From the NCBI GenBank assembly GCA_027451885.1, contig DAIDHX010000293.1:1-33087 (forward strand): DNA of 33,087 nt. The letters run 5' to 3'. The notes below the pieces were generated by a model. It was not told the DNA's origin. It worked only from the letters and a program-made list of their open reading frames with translations, and searched no databases. The translations under genes were made by a program, and so were the position numbers. Shown one piece after another: positions 25,511-32,974 of the stretch (positions are counted from its first letter, which is position 1; the number at the start of each line of letters is the position of its first letter). The DNA is from Planctomycetales bacterium (lineage in GTDB: Bacteria; Planctomycetota; Planctomycetia; Isosphaerales; Isosphaeraceae).

Positions 25511-28321
25511 ATGAGTCGTCGGCTAGCGAGAATCGGCTGGGCGCGGTTGTGCGCGTTGACCCTGGGGGTGTGCGCTGTGTTCGGGTGCACGCGTTCGTAC
25601 TACCACGACTACGCCGATAACGATGTGTACCGCATTTTGAAGTCGCGCCTGATCGACTGGCGTTGGCGGTTGCCGGAGCGTCCCGTGGAGGCCGATCCGC
25701 GGTCGCGGATGGCGGATCGTACCGACCCCAACCACACGCCGATCATCCCCGATGAAGCCGCAGCGCGGAGGTACCAGGTTTCGTCGCGTTTTCCCTTTGA
25801 ATACATCGGCTGGCGCAAGCGAGGCACAGCGCCGATCGAGGACCTGAACTGGCAAGGGGCTGTCTCGTTGGAACCGGACGGCAAGCTGCTGCTCGGCCGC
25901 GACTCGATCATGCGGCTGGGGATGCTGAACAGCCGCGACTACCAGTTTCAGTACGAGAATCTCTATCTTTCGGCCCTGAATCTGACGCTTGCGCGGTTCC
26001 AGTTCATGGTCCAGGGTTATAGCAGCTCAGCGCTGACGTATTTGCCGCTGACGGGGGCGGGTTACATTCCTCCGGTGACCTCGGGCGAGGTGACGGCCGG
26101 GGTGACGGGCGCATCCACAAGCGCGCTGACCTCGACGGCGACGGGTGCGGCATCGAGCGGGAGCACGGCGGGCTCCACGGGCGGATCAAGCTCCACGAGC
26201 ACGAGCGGCTCAAGCGCGACCGCGAGCGCGACTTCAGGGTCAAGCGCCGGCAGCACGGCGGGCGCGCAGACCGCCGCGCGAACAGCCGGGCGCACGTTCG
26301 CCTCGAACGCCACGAGCACCACGCCGAACCTGAACAATCAGCTCCAGGCGCTCACCACCAACGGCTTTTCGCTCAACCTGATGACGGGCGCCCAGTTGCT
26401 CGTGAACATGGCGAATCAGCTTGTGTTTCAGTATTCGAACCACGGCATGCAGATCGCCTCGCCCAATCTCACGATCAATTTCATCCAGCCGCTGTTGCGG
26501 GGCGCGTGGGCGCGCATCGTGACCCAGTCGCTCTCGCTCCAGGAGCGCGAGGTGCTCTACACCATGCGCTCATTTGCCGAGTTTCGCCGCCAGTTTTACG
26601 TGGGGCTGATCACCGGCTCGGGCGGGACCTCGACGTCCGGGTATCTCGGGCTCGTCTCGCAGCTTCAGGCCATCCGCAACGCACAGGCCAATTTGAACTC
26701 CTACAGGCAGAATCTCGACATGTACGAGGCCGAGATGCAAGCCGGCCTGCGGACTGTGCTTGAACGCGATCAGCTTGCGCTCAATTACCAGACGACCCAG
26801 GCCGCGCTCTTGCAGCAGCAGGCCGCGCTCCAGACCGCGCTTGACGCCTTCAAGATCTCGCTGGGCTTGCCCCCCGAGATGGACGTGCGCATCGACGACT
26901 CGGTGCTCGACCCCTTCCTGCTCGCGGATGAACGGCTCAATCTCTTGCGGTTTGAGAACGACGACCTGCTCATCCGCCTGGTGCAAAGCAAGGAGCCGCC
27001 GCGGCAGGAGCTGCGCGACATCGCGACCGAGCTCAGCACGGCCTACGCCCTGCTGGAAGCCGTCCATGACGAGCTCCGTGAAGAGATCCACCGCTGGCGG
27101 GCGCGGCTCGACCGCGAACTCAAGGACGGGCTCAAGGAGCCCGATCTCGAGCACAAAAAGGAAATCTTCGCGCGCGAAGATCGGCTCTCGCAGGAGATCC
27201 TGGCGACGATCCAGGACACCGACGCCAGCATCGACAGCGACCAGGACGCGCTTGAAACCTTCCTGGCCAGGCTCGAGACCACGCCGATCGCCGAGGCGGT
27301 TCCCCAGCTTCGCGACCTGATGACCAAGCGGTTCCGCGACCGGCTCTCCAATGTCTACGTGGCGCAGACGCAGACCCGCGTATTCCTGATCGAGCTCAAG
27401 CCGGTGGATCTGACGGTCGATCAGGCGATCCAGGTCGCGCTTGGGAACCGGCTCGACCTTCAAAACGCGCTGGCCCAGGTGACCGACGCCTGGCGCCAGG
27501 TTGAAGTCGACGCCAACTCCCTGCGCGGGTTCTTGAACTTCGTTTATACCGGTAGTTTCAACTCCGCGCCGAACCACGCCACGCTCTTCCGCTTCGACGC
27601 CTCGAGCACGGTGCAATCGTTCGGTCTCCAGTTCGATGCGCCGATCAATCGCCGGGTCGAGCGCAACCAGTATCGAGCCGATCAGATCACGTACCAGCGG
27701 GCGCGCCGTGCTTACATGCTCGCCCGCGATACCGTCGTGCAGGAAATTCGTCTCGATACCCGCCAGCTCGCGCTTGCCAGGCGCACCTTCGAAATCAATC
27801 GCGAGCAGATCATCTCCGCCAGCCGCCAGCTCGAGCAGGCGGAATTCGCGCTTCGCACTTCCACCGACACCACTGCGCCCGTGACGCTCAACCTGCTGAA
27901 CGCGCTTTCGGGCGTGCTTTCCGCGCGCAACTCGCTGATCCAGAGCTGGGTGAATTACGAGACGGCCCGTTTTTCGCTCTACCGCGACTTCGACCTGATG
28001 GACATCGACTCGAACGGGGTTTGGACCAATGAAGACGACCCAACCGCCATCCAGATCGCCCTCCGAAACGCCAACCGAGCTCCCGCCTACAGCCTCGGAG
28101 TTCCCGCCCAGTTCCCCGACCTCTCCCCCGGCCGAAGCTCGAACAGCATCTTCTACATCGACACCGAGCCCGGCGGCCGAGCCGGCGGAGTCCCCGATCG
28201 ACTCGACGAGACCGAGGGACCACTCGGCCCTCGCGGCGACGTCGAGCGCGTCCCACCCCCGCCCGTCCCCGCTCCTGCCGCCGCCCCCAGTCCCTTTGCG
28301 CCAGGTCGTCCGGGGCCGTAG
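25511..28321 (+). CDS. large TolC-like outer membrane efflux lipoprotein
   Basis: The 936-residue product starts with a lipoprotein-type signal (LCALTLGVCAVFGC, Cys26). The TolC fold is visible as beta-strand segments and long helices with the usual internal repeat: residues about 310-460 (SLSLQEREVLYTMRSF, EAEMQAGLRTVLERDQLALN) and 630-830 (QAIQVALGNRLDLQNALAQV, RTFEINREQIISASRQLEQA). Ordinary TolC homologues have 450-500 residues. Here extra length comes from an N-terminal domain, a Ser/Thr/Gly/Ala-rich insert (about 191-272), a coiled-coil insert between the halves (about 500-620) and a Pro-rich tail. It should form the outer-membrane channel of the export system encoded with the adaptor and permease downstream. 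AAGGG lies 9 nt upstream of the ATG. Confidence 0.9.
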   Translation: MSRRLARIGWARLCALTLGVCAVFGCTRSYYHDYADNDVYRILKSRLIDWRWRLPERPVEADPRSRMADRTDPNHTPIIPDEAAARRYQVSSRFPFEYIGWRKRGTAPIEDLNWQGAVSLEPDGKLLLGRDSIMRLGMLNSRDYQFQYENLYLSALNLTLARFQFMVQGYSSSALTYLPLTGAGYIPPVTSGEVTAGVTGASTSALTSTATGAASSGSTAGSTGGSSSTSTSGSSATASATSGSSAGSTAGAQTAARTAGRTFASNATSTTPNLNNQLQALTTNGFSLNLMTGAQLLVNMANQLVFQYSNHGMQIASPNLTINFIQPLLRGAWARIVTQSLSLQEREVLYTMRSFAEFRRQFYVGLITGSGGTSTSGYLGLVSQLQAIRNAQANLNSYRQNLDMYEAEMQAGLRTVLERDQLALNYQTTQAALLQQQAALQTALDAFKISLGLPPEMDVRIDDSVLDPFLLADERLNLLRFENDDLLIRLVQSKEPPRQELRDIATELSTAYALLEAVHDELREEIHRWRARLDRELKDGLKEPDLEHKKEIFAREDRLSQEILATIQDTDASIDSDQDALETFLARLETTPIAEAVPQLRDLMTKRFRDRLSNVYVAQTQTRVFLIELKPVDLTVDQAIQVALGNRLDLQNALAQVTDAWRQVEVDANSLRGFLNFVYTGSFNSAPNHATLFRFDASSTVQSFGLQFDAPINRRVERNQYRADQITYQRARRAYMLARDTVVQEIRLDTRQLALARRTFEINREQIISASRQLEQAEFALRTSTDTTAPVTLNLLNALSGVLSARNSLIQSWVNYETARFSLYRDFDLMDIDSNGVWTNEDDPTAIQIALRNANRAPAYSLGVPAQFPDLSPGRSSNSIFYIDTEPGGRAGGVPDRLDETEGPLGPRGDVERVPPPPVPAPAAAPSPFAPGRPGP

Positions 28322-29873
28322 GCTCAGGCGGTTCGCCAGCCGGGTGCTCGGGACCCTCACCGTCGCCGCCACGGTCTGCGCGGGAGGTTACTACGCCGTC
28401 TCTTCCTCCTGGAACGCCGGCAAACGGGCCGATGCCCCGCTTACCTCCCAGATCCGCCGCGCCACCTTGCGCATCATCGTGACCGAGCATGGCAATCTTG
28501 AAAGCTGCGTCACCGTTGACGGCATCTGCGAAGTCAACGCTAACCAGGTCAAGATCATCAGCCTGGTCCCCGAGGGCACAAAGGTCAAAAAGGGGGACAT
28601 CGTTTGCAAGTTCGACTCATCCGACATCGACAAGAACATCTCCCAGCAAGACGTGAAGGCCAAGCAGGCGTTCGGGAAGATCGAGACAAGCGCGCAGGAG
28701 CTGGAGATCCAACGCAACAAGGGAGAGAGCGACATCATCGCCGCCAGGGTGGAGCTCACGCTCGCCGAGCTCGACCTCGAGAAGTACCAAAAAGGGGATT
28801 ACCCGGCCGAGACCACCAAGCAAAAGGGAGATATCGGCCTCAAGAAGAAGGACTTTGAAGAGGCCAAGAACAAGCTCGACCAGTTCCAGACGCTCATGAA
28901 GAAGGGCTTCAAGACGCCCGAGCAGGTGCGGATTCAAGAAGCCGACGTGGCCCGGATGAAGTTGCAATACGAATCGGCGGAGCTCGAGCTCAAGGTCAAG
29001 CAAACCTATGAGTACAAGCGCAAGACGACGGAGTTCAGCGCCAAGTCGGAGCAGGCGAGGAAAAAGGTGGAGCAGGCGCAGGCGACATTGAAGGCGCAGG
29101 TTTCGAAGGCGCGGAGCGAATACGAGGCGGCCAAGGCGACCTTCGACATCGAGCAGCAACAGCTCAAGGAGTATCTCAAGCAGAAGGACAAGACGATCAT
29201 CCGCGCGGGGCAGGATGGCATCGTCGCCTATGCCAATCAGGCGTGGTATGACTCCAGCCGGCAGATTCGCGAGGGGGCGACGGTGTATTCGCTCCAGAAG
29301 GTTTTCAGCCTTCCCGACATGACGCGTATGCAGGTTAAAGTGAACATTCATGAATCCTTGATCAAGAAGATCAAGCCGGGCCAGACGGCGGAGATCCGCA
29401 TCGAGTCGTTCCCGAGCATTGTCTTCCGCGGGACCGTGAAGACGGTCTCGCAGCTTGCGGATTCCACCCGGCCGTGGCTGACGGGCGGGGTGAAGCAGTA
29501 TCCCACGGTGGTGGAGCTGGACACGCTCGAGGGCCAGGACCTGAAGCCGGGGATGACGGCCGAGACCCGGATCATCGTCGGCGTGCTGAACGACGTGCTC
29601 GTCGCCCCCATCACGGCCATCGCCGAGCACAAGGGGGCGTACTTCGCGTTTGTGGTGAAGCCCGATCGCATCGAGCGCAGGCCGGTCAAGATCGGCGAAA
29701 ACAACGAGAGCCACGTGCAGATTCTGGAAGGGCTCGCGGTCGGCGAGGTTGTCGCGCTCGATGCGCGCACGCGGGCGGGCGTGGAATTCAAGCTCGACGA
29801 TGAGAAGGAAAGCGCGGGGACGGAGCCAAAAACCAGCGCTTCAAACGGGGCAGCCGCACCCGCTCCCCAGTGA
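28296..29873 (+). CDS. periplasmic adaptor (HlyD/MacA-type membrane fusion protein)
   Basis: Adaptors of this type join an inner-membrane transporter to a TolC channel. From a TTG at 28296 the product has 525 residues: a basic N-terminus, one membrane helix (VLGTLTVAATVCAGGYYAV), a lipoyl half (VPEGTKVKKGDIVCKFDSSD), a very long coiled-coil hairpin (about 112-305), the second lipoyl half (KTIIRAGQDGIVAYA), a beta-barrel (IKPGQTAEIRIESFPSIVF) and a membrane-proximal domain. The start is uncertain. An ATG at 28029 would add 89 Pro/Ser/Thr-rich residues, but it would overlap the TolC-like gene by 293 nt, and third-position GC bias there favours the TolC frame. A GTG at 28344 is another option. 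The permease gene follows after 42 nt. Confidence 0.85.
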   Translation: MRQVVRGRRLRRFASRVLGTLTVAATVCAGGYYAVSSSWNAGKRADAPLTSQIRRATLRIIVTEHGNLESCVTVDGICEVNANQVKIISLVPEGTKVKKGDIVCKFDSSDIDKNISQQDVKAKQAFGKIETSAQELEIQRNKGESDIIAARVELTLAELDLEKYQKGDYPAETTKQKGDIGLKKKDFEEAKNKLDQFQTLMKKGFKTPEQVRIQEADVARMKLQYESAELELKVKQTYEYKRKTTEFSAKSEQARKKVEQAQATLKAQVSKARSEYEAAKATFDIEQQQLKEYLKQKDKTIIRAGQDGIVAYANQAWYDSSRQIREGATVYSLQKVFSLPDMTRMQVKVNIHESLIKKIKPGQTAEIRIESFPSIVFRGTVKTVSQLADSTRPWLTGGVKQYPTVVELDTLEGQDLKPGMTAETRIIVGVLNDVLVAPITAIAEHKGAYFAFVVKPDRIERRPVKIGENNESHVQILEGLAVGEVVALDARTRAGVEFKLDDEKESAGTEPKTSASNGAAAPAPQ

Positions 29874-29915
29874 GCGCAGCCACGTGACTCGCACCCAGGC
29901 CAGCCGCCGGGAGCC

Positions 29916-31214
29916 ATGAGCACCATGCATTTTCATCGCATCTACACCGCCGTTGTGCTCGCGCTTCGCAATCTCACACTGCACAAGCTGCGGGTTTTCC
30001 TCACCGTGCTGGGGCTGATCTTCGGCGTTTCGTCCGTCATCGCCATGCTGGCGATCGCCGAGGGAGCAAGCCTGGAAGCCCAGCGCCAGATCGCGGCCCT
30101 GGGCGCAACCAACGTCATCGTGCAGAGCAAAAAACCGCCGAGCGACGTCAATCCCTCAAAAAACCAGGATTCCGAGAGCTACATCCTCCCCTTCGGAGTG
30201 ACCTACGCCGACTTCGAGCGGATCATCGCAACCATCCCCACCGTGGTCCAGGCCACCCCGCTGCGCGAGTTCCGCAAAAACGTGCGCCATGTCGACAAGG
30301 AAATCGAGGCCCGCATCGTGGGCGTGAATCCCGACTATCTCAAACTGATCGGCCAGACCGTGGCCCAGGGCCGATTCTTCACCGACGCCGATCTGATTCG
30401 CACCGAGAACGTGTGCGTGATCGGGTCGGAGACCGCCGAACGACTTTTTCCCTATGGCGAACCGGTGGGCAAGACCATTCGGATCGACGAGCAGCATTAC
30501 TTCATCGTGGTCGGCGTGACGCCCTATAAAACGCCCTCGGGAGGCGCAGGGAGCTCGCTTTCCGCACAGGACTTCAACAAGGACGTCTACATTCCGCTCA
30601 CCACCGATCGCTCGCGGTTCGGCGAGGTGATTGAAAACCAGAAGCAGGGCAGTTTTTCCGCCGAGCGGATCGAGCTGTCGCAAATCACCGTGACGGTGGC
30701 CGCGATGGAGGAGGTGAAGCGCACGGCCGCCGCGCTCGAGAGCATGCTCAAGCAGTTTCATCCCAAGGGGGATTACGCGATCACGGTGCCGCTGGAGCTG
30801 CTGGAGAAGGCCGAGGCCACCAAGCGTATCTTCAACATTGTGCTGGGTTCGATTGCCGGGATCTCGCTTTTGGTGGGGGGGATTGGGATCATGAACATCA
30901 TGCTGGCGACGGTCTCCGAGCGCACGCGTGAGATCGGGATTCGCCGCGCCATCGGCGCCCGGCGCAGGGATATCGTGAACCAGTTCTTGATCGAGACGAC
31001 GGTGATGTCGTCCGCGGGAGGACTGGTTGGCGTTGTGGTGGGGCTTGCCGTGCCTCCGGTGGTCTCCCAGTTTTCGGGGATTCCCGCCGTGATCCGACCC
31101 TGGTCGCCGATCGTGGCGTTTCTCATCGCCGTGGGCATCGGCATTGTCTTCGGCGTCTATCCCGCGCGGCGCGCGGCGATGCTCGATCCGGTCGAGGCGC
31201 TCAGGACGGAATAA
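29916..31214 (+). CDS. ABC transporter permease, MacB/FtsX type
   Basis: The 432-residue protein has the MacB-like layout: helix 1 (VFLTVLGLIFGVSSVIAMLA), a large periplasmic domain (about 50-295), then three helices. The MacB/FtsX block SERTREIGIRRAIGARRRDI follows helix 2, and YPARRAAMLDPVEALR ends the protein. Such permeases work with an ABC ATPase and couple to TolC through a MacA-like adaptor. Both partner types lie directly upstream, but no ATPase gene or fused ATPase domain exists in this window, so it must be supplied from elsewhere. Cargo of this class ranges over peptides, lipoproteins and small amphiphiles; the sequence does not decide. An ATG at 29925 is an alternative start. Confidence 0.93.
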   Translation: MSTMHFHRIYTAVVLALRNLTLHKLRVFLTVLGLIFGVSSVIAMLAIAEGASLEAQRQIAALGATNVIVQSKKPPSDVNPSKNQDSESYILPFGVTYADFERIIATIPTVVQATPLREFRKNVRHVDKEIEARIVGVNPDYLKLIGQTVAQGRFFTDADLIRTENVCVIGSETAERLFPYGEPVGKTIRIDEQHYFIVVGVTPYKTPSGGAGSSLSAQDFNKDVYIPLTTDRSRFGEVIENQKQGSFSAERIELSQITVTVAAMEEVKRTAAALESMLKQFHPKGDYAITVPLELLEKAEATKRIFNIVLGSIAGISLLVGGIGIMNIMLATVSERTREIGIRRAIGARRRDIVNQFLIETTVMSSAGGLVGVVVGLAVPPVVSQFSGIPAVIRPWSPIVAFLIAVGIGIVFGVYPARRAAMLDPVEALRTE

Positions 31215-31231
31215 GCCCGCGAGCAGAATCG

Positions 31232-31265
31232 CCCCAGGCGCCTCGCGCTTGCAGCCGCGCTGGGG
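31232..31265. terminator. possible terminator-like hairpin between convergent genes
   Basis: CCCCAG and CTGGGG flank a GC-rich centre in the 51-nt gap between the permease and csrA stop codons. No T-tract follows on either strand, so this is only a weak candidate. Confidence 0.25.
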
Positions 31266-31493
31266 TCAAGCGGCCGGTCCAACCGCTTCCACCAGCAGCT
31301 CAGCAGCACGCGGCGGCGCGGCAAAATTTGCCGCGTGCGCGTCCGCTTCGCAGAGCTCCTCACGCAACACCTTCACAGACGAAGGCGCCTCAATCCCCAA
31401 CCGCACGTAATCTCCGCGATGACCAAGCACGGTCACGCGAATTCCGCCCGCGATCACAATCGACTGATTCGACTTGCGGCTCAAAACCAACAT
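31266..31493 (-). CDS. csrA: carbon storage regulator CsrA
   Basis: CsrA is a dimeric RNA-binding protein that represses or stabilises mRNAs by binding GGA motifs in leaders. The 75-residue product starts MLVLSRKSNQSIVIAGG and continues IRVTVLGHRGDYVRLGIEAP and VKVLREEL, which are the five-strand core. The RNA-binding residues Leu4, Arg6 and Arg44 are all conserved. About 20 Ala-rich residues follow the core. The start at 31493 is fixed by GGGAGA 7 nt upstream. A longer reading to 31565 would overlap this site and lacks the CsrA N-terminus. It is 64 nt downstream of the BON-domain gene and is probably co-transcribed with it. No fliW or flagellar gene is nearby. Confidence 0.95.
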   Translation of the reverse strand: MLVLSRKSNQSIVIAGGIRVTVLGHRGDYVRLGIEAPSSVKVLREELCEADAHAANFAAPPRAAELLVEAVGPAA

Positions 31494-31557
31494 GGCAAAC
31501 TCTCCCTTCGGATATGCGATGTTATTCACGAGGCGACGCTGCCCGCGCTGGAAGGAT

Positions 31558-31869
31558 TCAGACAAACTGGGACCGATCGGACGCGAACGCCGATCGCCCC
31601 GTCGTCCGTCGTGGCTGAGCCACGGCGATCCGATTCACGATCACCCGCACCCCGGACACACCTGCGACAATCTGCTGCGCAACCTGCTTCAGATAGTGCG
31701 AAGGGAGCCGGCCTTCCAGGATGAGCGCATCCCCGGAAGCCGTGCACGTGAGATCCTGAAACACGGAATAGCCGCTGCCACAAAGCCGCTCAGCAGCGAT
31801 CCCAGCGAGAGCCTGGCCGGGAGATGTGGAGGGAACTCGATCTCGAACTTCCTCATCAAGGCGGTGCAT
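31558..31869 (-). CDS. BON-domain protein
   Basis: The chosen ATG at 31869 has GGAG 8 nt upstream; a longer frame to 31971 has no such site. The 103-residue product has a short charged N-terminus (MHRLDEEVRDRVPS) and one BON domain: an amphipathic helix (AAERLCGSGYSVFQDLTC), the strand pair ASGDALILEGRLPS, the helix HYLKQVAQQIVAGVSGV and the strand VIVNRIAV. BON domains bind phospholipids or act in envelope and osmotic-stress proteins, but this copy has no signal peptide, so it appears cytoplasmic. It lies upstream of csrA on the same strand. Its role beside csrA is unknown. Confidence 0.85.
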   Translation of the reverse strand: MHRLDEEVRDRVPSTSPGQALAGIAAERLCGSGYSVFQDLTCTASGDALILEGRLPSHYLKQVAQQIVAGVSGVRVIVNRIAVAQPRRTTGRSAFASDRSQFV

Positions 31870-32000
31870 GCCGACAACTCCAGCATCTCGGGTGGACGAA
31901 TCCTTGAGAAACCTGGCTGGCGCGGCGGTCATGACCGCGGGCGGACTTCGCGTATGGCCGTGCCCCGGCAAACTCCAGAAACCTCAACGCCGGGCGCAAC

Positions 32001-32040
32001 AAAAAAACCCCAGTTTCGCGAATACTTCGCGGAACAGGGG
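32001..32040 (-). terminator. strong intrinsic terminator (minus strand)
   Basis: On the minus strand CCCCTGTTCCGCGAA pairs with TTCGCGAAACTGGGG around a GTA loop and is followed by seven T residues. The stem has 14 pairs with one mismatch. It lies upstream of the BON-csrA pair, so it either ends a separate short RNA or acts as an attenuator in that operon's leader. Confidence 0.8.
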
Positions 32041-32080
32041 CTTTCATAGCCTTCACGACTTGCCGATCGTGAGCAAGTAC
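32001..32080 (-). ncRNA. candidate small RNA or attenuated leader upstream of BON-csrA
   Basis: A promoter-like element (32115-32087) would start transcription near 32080, and the terminator ends it at 32001, giving about 80 nt. It would fold into a 5' hairpin (TCACGA / TCGTGA with an 8-nt loop, about 32053-32072) and the terminator hairpin. It contains no start codon with a ribosome site. It lacks the repeated GGA motifs of CsrB-type RNAs. Existence is predicted only from these signals. Confidence 0.4.
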
Positions 32081-32086
32081 AACTGG

Positions 32087-32115
32087 AAGTTATCGAACCT
32101 CGACGAATGTGTCAA
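32087..32115 (-). promoter_or_regulatory. promoter-like element upstream of the candidate small RNA
   Basis: TTGACA (perfect -35) lies 17 nt before TAACTT, a weak -10 matching three positions. It is well spaced relative to the terminator downstream. It could alternatively drive the BON-csrA operon through the attenuator. Confidence 0.35.
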
Positions 32116-32179
32116 CGGCTTTTTGCGCCAATTTTGGGAACGAGCCGTCGCCAAATTCGCTGGGGGTGATCAAGCGTTC

Positions 32180-32244
32180 CAGGACAGGGCTTTCCAGGAC
32201 AGGTCTCCCAGGACAGGCATACTCACAGGGCTTCTCAGGACAGG
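32180..32244. repeat. CAGGACAGG short repeats, four copies
   Basis: The 9-mer CAGGACAGG occurs at 32180, 32195, 32209 and 32236, at intervals of 15, 14 and 27 bp. The spacers are partly similar (GGCTTTC, GGGCTTCT; GCATACTCAC, GCATGCTCAC). This looks like a short-unit array grown by slippage or a dispersed intergenic repeat family. Confidence 0.75.
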
Positions 32245-32646
32245 CATGCTCACGGTCGCTCTGGATCAGGCGCAAGGAAACGCGCGCCTGCGTGCCGTGC
32301 TCGGGCGGCGGATCGGGAACGAAGACCCGTCAAGGCCATGACCGACGGGGCCCTCCTACTTCTGATTTTCGTTAGAACCCGCAGTCCCCGCGCAGACCAA
32401 CCGGGCCAAGCAGAGATCGGGGGGATTCTGATTCGAGCCGAGCCAACGTGCGTTAGATTCATGGTGAGAAGAACCCGGAAAGGCGTCTGAGCCTTCCAGC
32501 TTCCGGCTTTCACCTTCCACGACTCACGCGACGCACCTCGGCGGTTCCCGAGTCGATCCATCCGAAAAGCCGACGCGGGGCGGGCCTGCGCACCTGGCCT
32601 GCGTTTCGTGTTTGTATCGTGACCGGCCGGGCCGCGGCGATCAGGG

Positions 32647-32765
32647 CGGACCTGGCACGAATGCACGCACTTGCTCGCGCTGCGTGCTCGTACTGGGACT
32701 GGCTGGGCCAAGGCAGGAAGGTCGGACCGGGCACGAATGCATGCGCCGTCGCGCGCTTCGTGCTC
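32647..32765. repeat. imperfect direct repeat of about 43 bp at 76-bp offset
   Basis: Copy 1 (32647-32689) and copy 2 (32723-32765) share CGGACC-x-GGCACGAATGCA at the start and CGTGCTC at the end, with a variable centre. Both would hold the same Thr/Ala-rich reading if translated, but no gene is evident. It is probably part of a dispersed intergenic repeat family. Confidence 0.6.
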
Positions 32766-32834
32766 ATATCGGCGGCGCAGTCGAGAGCGTCATTTCCACG
32801 CCGACGAAGCGCGCCAGAAATCGAGCCCAGACGC

Positions 32835-32897
32835 GTCAGAAAGTGATGCCAAAACTTGTCAGAAAGTGATGCCAAAACTTGTCAGAAAGTGATGCCA
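32835..32897. repeat. 23-bp tandem repeat, 2.7 copies
   Basis: The unit GTCAGAAAGTGATGCCAAAA-CTT occurs at 32835 and 32858 without mismatch and as a partial 17-bp copy at 32881. It lies about 75 bp from the group II intron 3' end, in what would be the intron's 3' exon flank. Confidence 0.9.
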
Positions 32898-32974
32898 CAT
32901 CCGCTGCGCAGAATCGCGTCAAGGCTCTCTGTAACATGAATCCAGAAAAGGAGAACCGTCGACTGGTCGAGTAG

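Noticed and set aside
26570-28372. 600-codon minus-strand frame opposite the TolC-like gene
   Set aside because: Antisense shadow of a GC-rich gene; no signal, membrane or motif evidence.
32090-32275. 61-codon minus-strand frame across the CAGGACAGG repeats
   Set aside because: TTG start without a ribosome site; much of the sequence is a translation of the repeat units.
32835-32897. Tandem 23-bp repeats as a CRISPR array
   Set aside because: The copies are directly abutting with no spacers, and no cas gene is nearby.
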